DNA of 64,000 nucleotides from Idiomarina piscisalsi (GTDB lineage: Bacteria > Pseudomonadota > Gammaproteobacteria > Enterobacterales > Alteromonadaceae). A model generated the notes under the pieces. The model made no database searches. It saw nothing but the letters and a program-made list of their open reading frames with translations, and was not told the DNA's origin. Location of the stretch: NCBI RefSeq assembly GCF_003987095.1, contig NZ_PIQA01000001.1, positions 620,001 through 684,000 on the forward strand. Direction: 5' to 3'. A program made the position numbers and the translations under genes. This document shows, piece after piece, positions 1 through 9,558 of the stretch; the stretch's first letter is position 1; every line of letters begins with the position of its first letter.

Positions 1-1360
1 ACGAGCATGACAACCAAGGCTGCACACAACTCGGGGTAAAGCCCATTTTCTTATTGAACGCGTCACTGACGAATTCTTCACGAGCCAGCATAGCGCCCTT
101 GAATAAGGCATTGTTCTTTTCCAGCAACTCCTGCCATTCTACCCGCTCAACTTCCGGCAAGTGATCAAGGCCATGCAGGAACATATCTTTACGGAACGCC
201 GGGTAGCCCGCAAAGAGCTCGTCCGAGCCCTCACCAGTCATCACCACTTTGTAGCCGGCTTCATGCACTTGCTGACTCATTAAATATTTAGCGACACCCA
301 AAGTGTTGTATATCGTTCGCTCTGTATGCCATAAAGTTTTCACGAAGTGATCGTAAAGATCGTTGGCATTCAGGCGCATAATATGATGGTCAGCGTTAGT
401 CGCTTCCGCCATCTCCTTCGCTATTGGCGTTTCGTCGTAGTCGTCCGAGTCAAAACCAATGGTAAAGGCTTTTACGGAAGTTTGAGTCGACGCTGAAGCC
501 AACCCCAGTATCGAACACGAATCGATACCACCTGACAAATAACAGCCGACCGGTACATCGGCAGTCATTCGATGCTGAACCGCCTCTAACAACTTGGCAC
601 GAACACCTTCAATGTACTCTTCTTCATCGACGTCAGCGCCCGGATAACTGTGCTCAGGCGGGAAATCGACGTCCCAGTATTTGTGCTCTGACGCAACCAC
701 TTTGCCGTTTTTACGCTGCAATTTAACGACATAGCCTGGTTGTACCTGGTTAATTCCTTCAAACGCCGTCGAGCCGGGCACCATGACCTGAATCAATTGG
801 TGATATAAGCCCTCAGCCGAGAATTGACGCTTAACATCCGGGTGCGCAAATAAAACTTTCAGCTCCGAACCAAACACCACACCGTGATCTGTTTCCGTCC
901 AGTACAGCGGTTTAATACCGAAGCGATCACGCACTAAATACAGGCTGTCGTCTTTGGCATCAAACAAGCCAAATGCAAACTCGCCACGCAACTTCTTTAA
1001 GGTGTCCTCCAGTCCGTAACGCTCGAATAAATGCAGTACAATTTCAGAGTCACTCTTACTATTAAAACGTGCGCCACGCGCCGTTAAGTCGGCTCGAATA
1101 CGTTTAAAGTCATAAAACTCACCGTTGTGTGTCAGCATCAAACGTTTGTCTGCGGACATAAAAGGTTGACGACCCCGGTTTTCATCGAGATCAATAATAG
1201 ACAAGCGAGCGTGACTAAAACCTACGCCGCGCTCCGGTTGAATCTTGTAACCAAACCCATCAGGCCCGCGATGATGCATAATCGCCGCCATGTTAACCAG
1301 AGTTTGAGGGTTAATTTCTCTATCCGTTTGGTGATGAAAAACGCCAGCAATTCCGCACAT
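1..1360 (-). CDS. asnB: Asparagine synthase (glutamine-hydrolysing), C-terminus cut by window edge
   Basis: The reading frame begins ATG-TGC-GGA-ATT (MCGIAG), so Cys2 is the N-terminal nucleophile of class II glutamine amidotransferases after Met removal. It stays open to base 1 (453 codons seen). An N-terminal glutaminase domain (about residues 2-200, with RGPDG and the NGEFYD stretch) is followed by the synthetase domain with the ATP-pyrophosphatase loop SGGIDS (about residue 270) and MTGEGSDELFAGY. The enzyme uses glutamine and ATP to convert aspartate to asparagine. The spacing of motifs fits the longer AsnB subgroup of roughly 630-650 residues rather than the about 554-residue E. coli enzyme. 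It lies 18 bp after the PyrB-like gene and is probably the last or a late gene of that operon. Confidence 0.93.
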   Translation of the reverse strand, partial: MCGIAGVFHHQTDREINPQTLVNMAAIMHHRGPDGFGYKIQPERGVGFSHARLSIIDLDENRGRQPFMSADKRLMLTHNGEFYDFKRIRADLTARGARFNSKSDSEIVLHLFERYGLEDTLKKLRGEFAFGLFDAKDDSLYLVRDRFGIKPLYWTETDHGVVFGSELKVLFAHPDVKRQFSAEGLYHQLIQVMVPGSTAFEGINQVQPGYVVKLQRKNGKVVASEHKYWDVDFPPEHSYPGADVDEEEYIEGVRAKLLEAVQHRMTADVPVGCYLSGGIDSCSILGLASASTQTSVKAFTIGFDSDDYDETPIAKEMAEATNADHHIMRLNANDLYDHFVKTLWHTERTIYNTLGVAKYLMSQQVHEAGYKVVMTGEGSDELFAGYPAFRKDMFLHGLDHLPEVERVEWQELLEKNNALFKGAMLAREEFVSDAFNKKMGFTPSCVQPWLSCS

Positions 1361-1378
1361 TCTTTGCTTTTCCTCGTA

Positions 1379-2446
1379 TTAAACGACATCAATGACGCGT
1401 TCAGCTCGCTGAACCATACAGGTTAGTAACGCCATACGTAAAAACACTGCCCCTCTGGCCTGACTAAAATACCAATTATGAGGCGTATGATCTAAGTCCG
1501 TTGAAAGTTCTTCACCACGCGCCAATGGATGCAAAATAATGGCGCTTTCTTTTAGTGGCGACTTTGCCGACAAATGAAATTCACTGCCGTAGGTGTTTAC
1601 TGAATTACCTTCCCATGAAATAGCGTTGATATAAACCACATCAAGCTCTGGTAATACCTCATCGAGCTCTCTGGTACTGCGAATTTTTATTCCCGCCTGC
1701 TCTACCTGTTCTTTTTGTTCACTACCAAATAGCTGCTCTGTTGACGCCTCATCATGGATGATGACCAGCTCATCAATGGCCTTGGGAAACTTAGTTAAGC
1801 ACTTAATGAAACTTCTGACCGTGCGCATTTTGTTCGGTACGCCAATAATACCGACTTTTATCGGAGCGTTTTCCGCCTCTTCGGTGACTAAGTCAGGACG
1901 CCATTTAAATATCGCGTACATATCAGACAGCGCCTGAGTTGGATGCTCATCGGCACCGTTACCGGCGTTGATAATTGGAATACGCAGAGAATCTATCATT
2001 TCCTCAAGCGAGGTTTCATTATTGTCCCTAAGCACCACGCAATCGCCGTAGTTATTAAACATCTCGGCTATATCCGACAAACACTCGCCTTTTGCGATGC
2101 CTGTGGTTGACCGGTCAGTTATCGACATAATATCGCCCCCTAACCGATGCCAGGCGCTTTCAAACGACAGTCGCGTGCGGGTGCTTGGCTCATAAAATGC
2201 GCTGATTAATATCTTGCCCTGCAACGACGTACTAAAACGGCGGGGATTCGCTTCATACTTCGCAGCCAAACGAAACAACTGCAACATGCCTTGCTGAGAA
2301 AACTGGTCAGCCGACACAATATGTTGATTCGCCAATTTCAGTAGGTAATCGCCGTCCTCCTGAATAGCTTTTAACAACGCCTTCGGGTGAGCATCGCCGC
2401 AGACATCGGGGCGCTCACGTTCGAAGGATACATCCTTTATGTTCAT
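1379..2446 (-). CDS. Aspartate carbamoyltransferase-like protein (PyrB family, altered acceptor loop)
   Basis: This 355-residue member of the ATCase/OTCase family is about 45 residues longer than E. coli PyrB at the N-terminus. Carbamoyl-phosphate residues are kept: STRTR (88-92), the 80s-loop Lys (K119), R140, HPTQ (168-171) and R208. The segment that in E. coli PyrB carries Arg229 and Gln231, which hold the aspartate side chain, reads INAISWEG (273-280) here and has neither residue. HPLPR is HPLAR (306-310). The fold and carbamoyl transfer look intact, but the amino-acid acceptor may not be aspartate. No PyrI-like regulatory gene is adjacent. It starts 4 bp after the stop of the 38-residue peptide gene, so translation is probably coupled. 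It could still be the housekeeping PyrB if the genome has no other. Confidence 0.85.
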   Translation of the reverse strand: MNIKDVSFERERPDVCGDAHPKALLKAIQEDGDYLLKLANQHIVSADQFSQQGMLQLFRLAAKYEANPRRFSTSLQGKILISAFYEPSTRTRLSFESAWHRLGGDIMSITDRSTTGIAKGECLSDIAEMFNNYGDCVVLRDNNETSLEEMIDSLRIPIINAGNGADEHPTQALSDMYAIFKWRPDLVTEEAENAPIKVGIIGVPNKMRTVRSFIKCLTKFPKAIDELVIIHDEASTEQLFGSEQKEQVEQAGIKIRSTRELDEVLPELDVVYINAISWEGNSVNTYGSEFHLSAKSPLKESAIILHPLARGEELSTDLDHTPHNWYFSQARGAVFLRMALLTCMVQRAERVIDVV

Positions 2447-2450
2447 AGAA

Positions 2451-2567
2451 TTACCATATTGTTTTTGAAATTAAATCTTTTACCCAAAGCACCAGAAGTA
2501 CTACAGGCGCTAAGCAACTGAGGATCAACGCAGTGATAATCATCCACTCGAATACCGACTCACCCAT
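2451..2567 (-). CDS. 38-residue single-pass membrane peptide
   Basis: The frame starts at ATG 2565-2567 inside the end of the symporter gene (8-nt overlap) and stops at TAA 2451-2453, 4 bp before the PyrB-like start. The product begins MGESVFEWM, has one hydrophobic helix (about residues 9-28) and ends in a short polar tail with two lysines. The overlap, the tight spacing and the TM character support a real gene. It may be an accessory subunit of the symporter, since several SSS transporters have small membrane partners. I do not recognise a named family. Expression has not been shown. Confidence 0.6.
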   Translation of the reverse strand: MGESVFEWMIITALILSCLAPVVLLVLWVKDLISKTIW

Positions 2568-3993
2568 TAGCATGTGCGTCTTCCTCCTGTAGCTGCTTCC
2601 AGTCAAAGTTGTACTGGCTGGTCATGATACCCACCGCGCATATCAGTCCGGATACCGCGCAAGACACCAGCGCTGCCACATAAAAACCTATCGCGAAATA
2701 ACCTATCATTCCGCACGCTGTGCCCGCTGCCATAGCTATTGCTGCATAAGTACCGGTCAGCTTCTTATGATAAAGCCCCAGTAATATTGGCCAGATAGTG
2801 CTTGCCACAAAAGCTCCGGCAAAATTCAGTAATGCGCCCAGCGTGGCTATTTTAGGAAGACAGAAAAGCCAGGTAATGACTCCCAACGCAAAAATACAGC
2901 TTCGGTTAAAACGCATCAGGTTTTTATCGGACGCCTTCGGTTTTAGTTTTTTGTGGTAAATATCCTGGGTAACGAGATCGGATGTTGCAGCTAATAACGA
3001 ATCAAGGCTTGAGGCTAAGGCTGAAAATATCACAACGAAAACGATAACAGCGCCTGCTTTACCCAATACAGCTGCGGCAACGGTTGGGCCTATCATATCC
3101 ATACTAGGCGGGAATATGCCTAACTGTGGCGCCGCTAACGCAATAAAGCCGGTAACAATAGGAATAGGCAACCACATTAACCCACCGGTTAAATAGGCTT
3201 TATAAGCAACACCCTTTTTAAACGATAGCGCCCGTGACCACCACACGTTGGAATGAAAAATTTCGCCTAGACCGAAAAAAATATTATTAAACAGGAACAT
3301 AACGGCAGCGGGGAACAAGACGTCGAGCAACTTTGGATGCTCCGCTGTCAAATTCTCATGAATACTGCTTAAACCGATATTGTCGATAAGCCAGTAAGCA
3401 ATAAAGCTGACACCGGCAATAATAATGAGTGCCTGAATAAAGTCGGTTGCAATAACGGCGCGCATACCGCCAAACAAGGTATAGCCCACACAAATGACTA
3501 AAATTGTGGTCATCCCGATGTGGTAGTCGAGCCCGGTTAAAGACTCCAGAAGAATACCGCCCGCCATGCCCAGGCTGATTAACCAGCCGAATGCATAGAC
3601 GACAGAAATAATCATGAACACAACCCAGGCAAACTGACCATAACGCAGTCGGATAAAGTCACCTGAGGTATAACCGTTAGGCAGCAGCTGTTTAATGCGT
3701 TTCGCCATGGGGGCGAACAAAATAAGCCCCAGCGCTGCAAATGAGTAGCCTATCATGCCCCACACACCAAACTGAAACGTCAGCTGCGGCGCAACCAAAG
3801 TGGTATTACTGGTCACCCAGGTTGCCATCGCCGTCGCCGCCGCAAAAGCAAAACCGACGTTTCGGCCGGCTAACGCAAAGTCTTCATGGCTTTTATTTTT
3901 GCGACCCAGCCAATACCCAAAACCTATCCAAAACAGGCCAAAAAGCACAATGATGAGAATGCCGGTACTTGTGTCCAGTGCAAATTCAGTCAT
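2560..3993 (-). CDS. Sodium:solute symporter family (SSS) transporter
   Basis: This 477-residue inner-membrane protein has about 12-13 hydrophobic helices. It carries SSS signatures: the GRKNKSHEDFALAGR stretch near the start, ATWVTSNTT in the first core helix, the GGMRAVIATDF motif (about residues 175-185), and SSLDSLLAATSD (about 325-340), which holds the Na2-site Ser/Thr and Asp residues. It should import a small solute with Na+. The substrate cannot be told from the sequence. The gene overlaps the upstream membrane-anchored protein gene by 8 nt and the downstream 38-residue peptide gene by 8 nt. A PyrB-like enzyme and AsnB follow, which hints at an amino acid or ureido/nucleobase-type substrate (inference). 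Confidence 0.88.
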   Translation of the reverse strand: MTEFALDTSTGILIIVLFGLFWIGFGYWLGRKNKSHEDFALAGRNVGFAFAAATAMATWVTSNTTLVAPQLTFQFGVWGMIGYSFAALGLILFAPMAKRIKQLLPNGYTSGDFIRLRYGQFAWVVFMIISVVYAFGWLISLGMAGGILLESLTGLDYHIGMTTILVICVGYTLFGGMRAVIATDFIQALIIIAGVSFIAYWLIDNIGLSSIHENLTAEHPKLLDVLFPAAVMFLFNNIFFGLGEIFHSNVWWSRALSFKKGVAYKAYLTGGLMWLPIPIVTGFIALAAPQLGIFPPSMDMIGPTVAAAVLGKAGAVIVFVVIFSALASSLDSLLAATSDLVTQDIYHKKLKPKASDKNLMRFNRSCIFALGVITWLFCLPKIATLGALLNFAGAFVASTIWPILLGLYHKKLTGTYAAIAMAAGTACGMIGYFAIGFYVAALVSCAVSGLICAVGIMTSQYNFDWKQLQEEDAHANG

Positions 3994-4489
3994 GAGGATG
4001 GTGTCGCGAGTGTGTCCATTTACGATGAAGTAAAAGCAACGTGGTTACGACTGCTACAAAAACAATTAACCCAATAAAAAACAGTGTCAGTGCCTGCCAC
4101 AGAGGATAATGCTTAACCGTAACCTGAATAATATTACTGACCAGCGACTCGCCGCTTTTGGTTTCGGCTCTGGCTCTTAAGTGATAACTGCCATTTGAAA
4201 ACCCGGTTAGCGATATAGTGGAAAAGTCACCCAACGCAGGAAACTGTTTCTGGTTGTCAGTGAAGTCTGCATCTGTCGCAACTTCAATGGTTAACTTGTC
4301 GAGCTTTTGCAGCTCTGACTTTGCAGACACTGAAACATTAAAGTACCCTTCTTTAATAACTGAAGTGGGTCCTTCAATGGTAAGCTGGTGAGCCGATTCA
4401 TTCGCAAGGGTTGGCGTTGGCAGAAAGCCAATAAAACAAAATAAAAACAAGATATAGCAATAGTTAAAGCTTTTTTTGTTTTTTGTCAT
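3986..4489 (-). CDS. Exported protein with C-terminal membrane anchor, unknown function
   Basis: The 167-residue product starts at the ATG MTKNKKSF. An upstream TTG at 4513 is possible but less likely. It has an N-terminal signal-like helix (about residues 8-28), about 90 residues of beta-rich sequence resembling a fibronectin/Ig-like domain (GPTSVIKEGYFNVSV, FSNGSYHLRARAET), and a C-terminal TM helix (about 130-155) followed by a His/Arg-rich tail. The bulk should therefore lie in the periplasm. It overlaps the symporter gene by 8 nt and is the first gene of the operon. It may help the transporter at the membrane, but no known family is recognised. Confidence 0.7.
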   Translation of the reverse strand: MTKNKKSFNYCYILFLFCFIGFLPTPTLANESAHQLTIEGPTSVIKEGYFNVSVSAKSELQKLDKLTIEVATDADFTDNQKQFPALGDFSTISLTGFSNGSYHLRARAETKSGESLVSNIIQVTVKHYPLWQALTLFFIGLIVFVAVVTTLLLLHRKWTHSRHHPHD

Positions 4490-4633
4490 TAAGACATCTG
4501 CTCGCCAACGCAAGTTGAAATTTCAGGCTATCAGCCAATTATAGCAATTTCAACTGTTTCACGGGGTCATCTGTTTTACGCTGTACACCGTATATGACAC
4601 AACATAATTTTTACGTTTAGTGGCTTTTAACTT

Positions 4634-5002
4634 ATGAAGTATTTATGCAGCCTGGGGTCGAATATCGATCCTGAAATGAATATCCATCACGCAAAACAGC
4701 AGTTACGAACGATCAGCGGCGACTGCTTGTTCAGTCAAAACATAGCCACGAAGCCGGTTGATATTGATACAAACAACGGTTTTCTCAACGCGTTATTTAT
4801 TATCGATACACCGCTTAACTCAGATGAGCTTAAGCAGCAATTTAACCAAATAGAAGAAGCTCTGGGTCGCGACCGCAGTGATCCGGAAAGAAGCAGAAAA
4901 GACAGAACCATCGATATTGATATTTTAGGGTCTCTTGATGAACGCCCTGATGTACCGGAGTATTTACAATCACTGACTACAGAGTTGGGGCTTGCCTCAT
5001 GA
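4634..5002 (+). CDS. folK: Short HPPK-like pterin pyrophosphokinase (FolK family)
   Basis: At 122 residues this is shorter than the usual about 160 for 6-hydroxymethyl-7,8-dihydropterin pyrophosphokinase. It keeps the family core: the start MKYLCSLGSN (nucleotide/substrate strand), FLNALFIIDT, and the signature GRDRSDPERSRKDRTIDIDIL region, in which the Asp pair binds Mg2+. The last beta/alpha element of E. coli FolK is missing. It would transfer pyrophosphate from ATP to the dihydropterin in folate synthesis. It overlaps folM by 4 nt (ATGA-type), which ties it to pterin metabolism. It may be a second, specialised FolK working with FolM rather than the housekeeping one. Confidence 0.8.
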   Translation: MKYLCSLGSNIDPEMNIHHAKQQLRTISGDCLFSQNIATKPVDIDTNNGFLNALFIIDTPLNSDELKQQFNQIEEALGRDRSDPERSRKDRTIDIDILGSLDERPDVPEYLQSLTTELGLAS

Positions 5003-5706
5003 CGAAAACCGCACTTGTTACCGGCGCTGGTCGCCGTTTCGGCTTTGAAGTCGCCAAAGCACTCATAGAAGACGGCTACAAAGTATTTGCACATTACAAC
5101 CATTCAAAAGACGGTGTCGACGAACTCAGTAAACTGGGCGCTGAACCGGTTCAGGCCGACTTTACCCGCCAGGATGACATTAAAGCCCTAAATGCCAAGG
5201 TTCAGAAAAGCGCCTCTAGACTGGATTTATTGATTAATAATGCGTCCTGTTTTTTCGACAACGATACGGTCGACAATGACCCGGAAGCGCTTGCAGCTGT
5301 CTTTCAGGTTCACAATGTTGCGCCCTACCTACTCATTACAGGCTTACAACAGCAACTGTCGAACTCTGACAATGGACTTATTATAAATATTACTGATATA
5401 TACACCGACAAGCCGTCCACGAATTACATTGCTTATTGTGCTGCGAAAGCAGGCTTAGCCAATATGACTCAAGCCTTTGCTAAAACATTAGCGCCGGATG
5501 TGCGCGTTAACGCTATTCAGCCAGGCCCAATTTTATTCCTGCCCGAGCACGATGACGAACATAAAGTGCAAGTGCTGGATGAGACTCCTTTGCGTGTAGA
5601 AGGTGGCTTAAAGCCCATGATAGACACAGTGCGCTTTTTACGCGACAACCCATTCTTAACGGGTGAATCGATAAAGGTTGATGGTGGCAGAGCGCTTAAG
5701 CTATAA
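4999..5706 (+). CDS. folM: Short-chain dehydrogenase, FolM-type dihydromonapterin reductase
   Basis: This 235-residue SDR has a TGAGRRFG nucleotide-binding loop; the double Arg suggests NADPH, as in FolM and pteridine reductases. It also has NNAS (about residues 83-86), YxxxK in NYIAYCAAKAG (about 150-160), and the late motif GESIKVDGG. FolM reduces dihydromonapterin to tetrahydromonapterin and can reduce dihydrofolate weakly. The pairing with folK by a 4-nt overlap supports a pterin substrate. A strong hairpin terminator follows immediately. Confidence 0.82.
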   Translation: MTKTALVTGAGRRFGFEVAKALIEDGYKVFAHYNHSKDGVDELSKLGAEPVQADFTRQDDIKALNAKVQKSASRLDLLINNASCFFDNDTVDNDPEALAAVFQVHNVAPYLLITGLQQQLSNSDNGLIINITDIYTDKPSTNYIAYCAAKAGLANMTQAFAKTLAPDVRVNAIQPGPILFLPEHDDEHKVQVLDETPLRVEGGLKPMIDTVRFLRDNPFLTGESIKVDGGRALKL

Positions 5707-5708
5707 AA

Positions 5709-5734
5709 AAACCCCGGCTGCTCGGCCGGGGTTT
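5709..5734. terminator. Bidirectional intrinsic terminator between folM and acnA
   Basis: A perfect GC-rich stem (AACCCCGGC / GCCGGGGTT) with a 6-nt loop is flanked by A-rich sequence on the left and GTTT on the right. It lies between two convergent genes and can serve both. Confidence 0.85.
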
Positions 5735-5751
5735 GTCGTATTAGCTAACTA

Positions 5752-8421
5752 TTACTTAAGCATTTGACGCAGTACGTAGTGTAAGATACCGCCGTTTTTG
5801 TAATAGTTCATTTCGTTGCCGGTGTCGATACGACATTTCACCTGGAACTTCTCTTCTGAACCGTCTTTGCGTTTCGCAACAACGTCCAGCATTTGACCGG
5901 GTTTCAGGTCACCGTTCAGTCCCAATACAGAAATTTGCTCTTCACCGGTTAGCTTGTGAGCTTCAACGCCCTGCCCGTCGACAAATTGCAGCGGTAGAAC
6001 GCCCATACCAACCAAGTTAGAGCGGTGAATACGCTCATAACTCTCAGCGATAACAGCCTTAACACCCAGCAAACGCGTGCCTTTTGCGGCCCAGTCACGG
6101 CTAGAGCCTGTACCGTACTCTTTACCTGCCAACACGACTAACGGTGTGTCGTTCTCCATGTACTTCATGGCGGCGTCGTAAATTGGCATTTGCTCGCCTG
6201 TTGGAATGAACTTAGTAAAGCCACCCTCAACATTATCGAGCATTTGGTTTTTAATGCGGATATTTGCAAAAGTACCGCGCATCATCACTTCGTGGTTACC
6301 ACGGCGTGAACCGTATGAGTTAAAGTCCTTAACCGCAACACCGTTTTCCTGCAAATATTTACCCGCAGGTGAGTCAGGCTTAATTGAGCCTGCCGGCGAA
6401 ATATGGTCAGTTGTAATAGAGTCCGCGAACACCGCCAGTACATTAGCGTCTTTAATATCGCTAGGGTCTTCCAGCGGCTTATCAATACCTTCGAAGAACG
6501 GCGGGTTCTTAACGTAGGTAGACTCGTCCTGCCAATTATAGGTTTTACCTTCAGCAACACTAATGCGCTGCCACTCTTCGTCGCCAGCAAAGACTTCAGC
6601 GTACTCCTTGCCAAACATCTGGTTATCAACCATTTTCACCGCCTCAGAGATTTCAGCGCTGCTTGGCCAAATGTCTTTCAAGAATACGTCATTTCCGTCT
6701 TTGTCTTTACCAATAGGGTCTTTGGTTAAGTCAGTACGAGTTGTACCTGCTAACGCATAAGCAACCACTAATGGTGGTGAGGCCAGCCAGTTCGCTTTAA
6801 CTTCTGGGTGAACGCGACCTTCAAAGTTACGGTTACCGGACAGCACAGAAGATACGGTTAAGTCACCCTCCTGAATAGCTTCGGTAATTTCATCATCCAA
6901 CGGACCCGAGTTACCGATACAAGTCGTACAGCCATAACCTACCAGGTTAAAGCCGAGTTTATCGAGATACTCGTCCAGACCTGCTTTCGCCAGGTAATCA
7001 GTAACAACCTTCGAACCCGGTGCCAGTGACGATTTAACCCAAGGTTTACGCATCAACCCTTTTTCTATCGCTTTTTGAGCTAATAGGCCCGCTGCCATCA
7101 TAACGCTTGGGTTTGACGTATTCGTACAAGAGGTAATAGCGGCAATAACAACGTCACCATGTGACAAGCTGTAATCTTTTCCTTTTACTGGTACTTCTTT
7201 ATCTTTTTCAGCCGATTGACCGTTTGTCTCAAGAATCAGGTCAAAGTTACTGCCCAATTGCTCCATGTTGACGCGATCTTGTGGGCGTTTGGGTCCAGCA
7301 AGCGATGCGGTTACATCACCTAAATCTAACTCCAGCGAATCGGTGTATTCTGGTTCGTTGTCGTTGTCACGCCATAAGCCTTGAGCTTTGCTGTATTTTT
7401 CAACCAATTCAATGGTTTCTTCATCACGACCAGACAGACGGAAGTAACGCAAGGTTTCATCGTCGACCGGGAAGAAGCCACAAGTCGCACCGTATTCCGG
7501 TGCCATGTTCGAGATTGTTGCGCGGTCTGCCAATGGCAGGTTATCTAAGCCCGGTCCGTAGAATTCAACAAACTTACCGACTACGCCTTTTTCACGCAGC
7601 ATTTGCGTAACTGTTAAAACCAAGTCCGTCGCTGTCACACCTTCATTCAGTTTGCCGGTTAAACGGAAACCAACCACTTCTGGAATCAGCATGGAAACCG
7701 GTTGGCCAAGCATTGCGGCTTCAGCTTCAATGCCGCCAACGCCCCAACCCAATACGCCAATACCGTTAATCATTGTGGTATGAGAGTCGGTTCCTACCAG
7801 CGTGTCCGGGAACGCAAAGGTTTTACCATCTTCTTCTTTAGTCCAGACACTTTTACCTAAATATTCCAGGTTTACCTGGTGACAAATACCCGTGCCCGGC
7901 GGCACTACACGGAAGTTTTCAAAAGCACCCTGTCCCCACTTCAGGAATTCGTAACGTTCTTTGTTACGCTCCATTTCAATGCGAACGTTTTCTTTAAATG
8001 CCTCAGGGCTTGCGTACTTATCGACCATAACCGAGTGGTCAATGACCAAGTCGACAGGCGACAATGGGTTAATGGTTTCAGGATTATGCCCTGCTTTATC
8101 AACCGCATCACGCATGGCTGCCAAGTCAACAATGCCGGGTACACCGGTAAAATCCTGCATCAGAACACGCGCTGGACGGTACTGAATTTCACGGTCGATT
8201 TTCTTCTCTTTCTGCCAATCGACCATGGCTTTTAAATCATCTTCATTCACTGTGCTGCCGTCTTCATTTCGCAGCAAGTTTTCTAATAACACTTTCATTG
8301 AAGCCGGAAGTTTTGAAATATCCCCTAGAGCTTCTGCCGCTTTGGGCAAACTGTAGTAATGAAAGGTTTTTTCGTTAACCTCTAATGTACTTAAGGTTTT
8401 CAGACTGTCTTTGCCTGACAT
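5752..8421 (-). CDS. acnA: Aconitate hydratase A
   Basis: At 889 residues this matches AcnA/IRP1-type aconitases. The protein interconverts citrate and isocitrate in the TCA cycle through a [4Fe-4S] cluster. Cluster cysteines are visible in [11 protein letters not shown] (about residue 430) and [14 protein letters not shown] (about 495-500). Other family signatures are [34 protein letters not shown] and [16 protein letters not shown] in the C-terminal swivel domain. It is monocistronic between the terminator and a 256-bp intergenic region shared with tesB. Confidence 0.96.
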   Translation of the reverse strand: MSGKDSLKTLSTLEVNEKTFHYYSLPKAAEALGDISKLPASMKVLLENLLRNEDGSTVNEDDLKAMVDWQKEKKIDREIQYRPARVLMQDFTGVPGIVDLAAMRDAVDKAGHNPETINPLSPVDLVIDHSVMVDKYASPEAFKENVRIEMERNKERYEFLKWGQGAFENFRVVPPGTGICHQVNLEYLGKSVWTKEEDGKTFAFPDTLVGTDSHTTMINGIGVLGWGVGGIEAEAAMLGQPVSMLIPEVVGFRLTGKLNEGVTATDLVLTVTQMLREKGVVGKFVEFYGPGLDNLPLADRATISNMAPEYGATCGFFPVDDETLRYFRLSGRDEETIELVEKYSKAQGLWRDNDNEPEYTDSLELDLGDVTASLAGPKRPQDRVNMEQLGSNFDLILETNGQSAEKDKEVPVKGKDYSLSHGDVVIAAITSCTNTSNPSVMMAAGLLAQKAIEKGLMRKPWVKSSLAPGSKVVTDYLAKAGLDEYLDKLGFNLVGYGCTTCIGNSGPLDDEITEAIQEGDLTVSSVLSGNRNFEGRVHPEVKANWLASPPLVVAYALAGTTRTDLTKDPIGKDKDGNDVFLKDIWPSSAEISEAVKMVDNQMFGKEYAEVFAGDEEWQRISVAEGKTYNWQDESTYVKNPPFFEGIDKPLEDPSDIKDANVLAVFADSITTDHISPAGSIKPDSPAGKYLQENGVAVKDFNSYGSRRGNHEVMMRGTFANIRIKNQMLDNVEGGFTKFIPTGEQMPIYDAAMKYMENDTPLVVLAGKEYGTGSSRDWAAKGTRLLGVKAVIAESYERIHRSNLVGMGVLPLQFVDGQGVEAHKLTGEEQISVLGLNGDLKPGQMLDVVAKRKDGSEEKFQVKCRIDTGNEMNYYKNGGILHYVLRQMLK

Positions 8422-8580
8422 AGATACTCTCCCATTCGCTTCTTAAGCGTTTTGTTAAGCCAAACGATACTTCTAATATAGACAAACAGAACCGTTTGAG
8501 CCACATAAAGTACTTTCTATGCAAACACAAATCAAAGACTTGTGCCAACACACTGCGCGTTAAATGCTCAGTTAATCCAC

Positions 8581-8586
8581 TATAAT
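8581..8586 (+). promoter_or_regulatory. Candidate -10 element for tesB
   Basis: A perfect TATAAT lies 91 bp before the tesB start. No good -35 is visible at 16-18 bp (best GTTAAA). The remainder of the 256-bp acnA-tesB divergent region shows nothing else I can name. Confidence 0.4.
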
Positions 8587-8677
8587 CGTTATTTTCTTAC
8601 TTTATATTACATAGTCCGGAAAAACCGTTTAAGATCAATAAGACTTAAGTTTTAACCAGCATCACAGGACGCAGGAA

Positions 8678-9538
8678 ATGAGCAAGGTACTCGACGACTT
8701 ATTGAACCTACTGACACTGGAGACCATTGAAGATGGATTATACCGCGGTCAAAGTCAGGATTTAGGCTTTGGCGCTGTATTCGGCGGCCAGGTCATTGGT
8801 CAGGCTTTATCGGCCGCGAAAGAAACACTGCCACCGGAACGCGTGTGCCACTCATTTCACAGCTATTTTTTGCGTCCGGGCGATGCAAAGAAACCCATTG
8901 TTTATGACGTAGAAAATATTCGGGATGGTAAAAGCTTTTCGGCACGGCGGGTGCAGGCCATTCAGTATGGCAAGCCAATTTTTTACATGACAGCGTCGTT
9001 TCAGCAACAGGAGCAAGGGTTTGAGCATCAGGATGTTATGCCACAGGTTCCGGGTCCCGAAGGCTTGGTTTCTGACTTGGATATTTACCGCGAGCATGAA
9101 GAGCTTATCCCGGCACCACTAAGAAAGAAGTTTATTTGCGAAAAGCCGATAGAAATGCGCTTTGTTACACCCTATAACCCGTTTAAACCTGAGAAAGATG
9201 AACCGAAGCGTTATGTTTGGTTAAAAGCCAACGGCAATATGCCTGCAGATATTCGAGTACATAAATACCTGCTTGCTTATGCGTCAGACTTCAACTTTTT
9301 ACCAACAGCATTACAACCTCACGGGGTTAGCTTTGCACAGCCCAATATGCAGGTTGCCACCATTGACCATGCTATGTGGTTCCACCGCGACTTTCGCATG
9401 GACGACTGGGTGTTATACGCAATAGACAGTCCTTCAGCCAGCGGTCAGCGTGGACTTGTACGTGGCCAAATTTATACCAGAGACGGTGTTTTGGTCGCAT
9501 CGACCATTCAGGAGGGTGTCATGAGAGACCGCAGTTAA
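8678..9538 (+). CDS. tesB: Acyl-CoA thioesterase II
   Basis: This 286-residue protein has a double hot-dog fold. The N-terminal half contains [25 protein letters not shown] and the [12 protein letters not shown] segment. The C-terminal half contains [30 protein letters not shown], with the Asp/Ser/Gln catalytic positions of TesB. It hydrolyses medium- and long-chain acyl-CoA to free fatty acid and CoA in the cytoplasm. A GCAGGA ribosome site precedes the ATG. The stop codon lies inside the loop of the following terminator hairpin. Confidence 0.95.
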   Translation: MSKVLDDLLNLLTLETIEDGLYRGQSQDLGFGAVFGGQVIGQALSAAKETLPPERVCHSFHSYFLRPGDAKKPIVYDVENIRDGKSFSARRVQAIQYGKPIFYMTASFQQQEQGFEHQDVMPQVPGPEGLVSDLDIYREHEELIPAPLRKKFICEKPIEMRFVTPYNPFKPEKDEPKRYVWLKANGNMPADIRVHKYLLAYASDFNFLPTALQPHGVSFAQPNMQVATIDHAMWFHRDFRMDDWVLYAIDSPSASGQRGLVRGQIYTRDGVLVASTIQEGVMRDRS

Positions 9539-9557
9539 TTGCGGTCTCTCGGGTTTT
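9523..9557. terminator. Intrinsic terminator overlapping the tesB stop codon
   Basis: A perfect 10-bp stem GAGAGACCGC / GCGGTCTCTC with an 8-nt loop holding the tesB stop is followed by GGGTTTT. It separates tesB from convergent nupC. Confidence 0.8.
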
Positions 9558-9558
9558 A

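Noticed and set aside
4735-5103. Minus-strand frame across folK/folM
   Set aside because: It is antisense to two recognisable genes and has no family features.
8640-8660. CTTAAG before tesB as another PmrA-type box
   Set aside because: Only one half-site is present; the sequence 5 bp on does not match.
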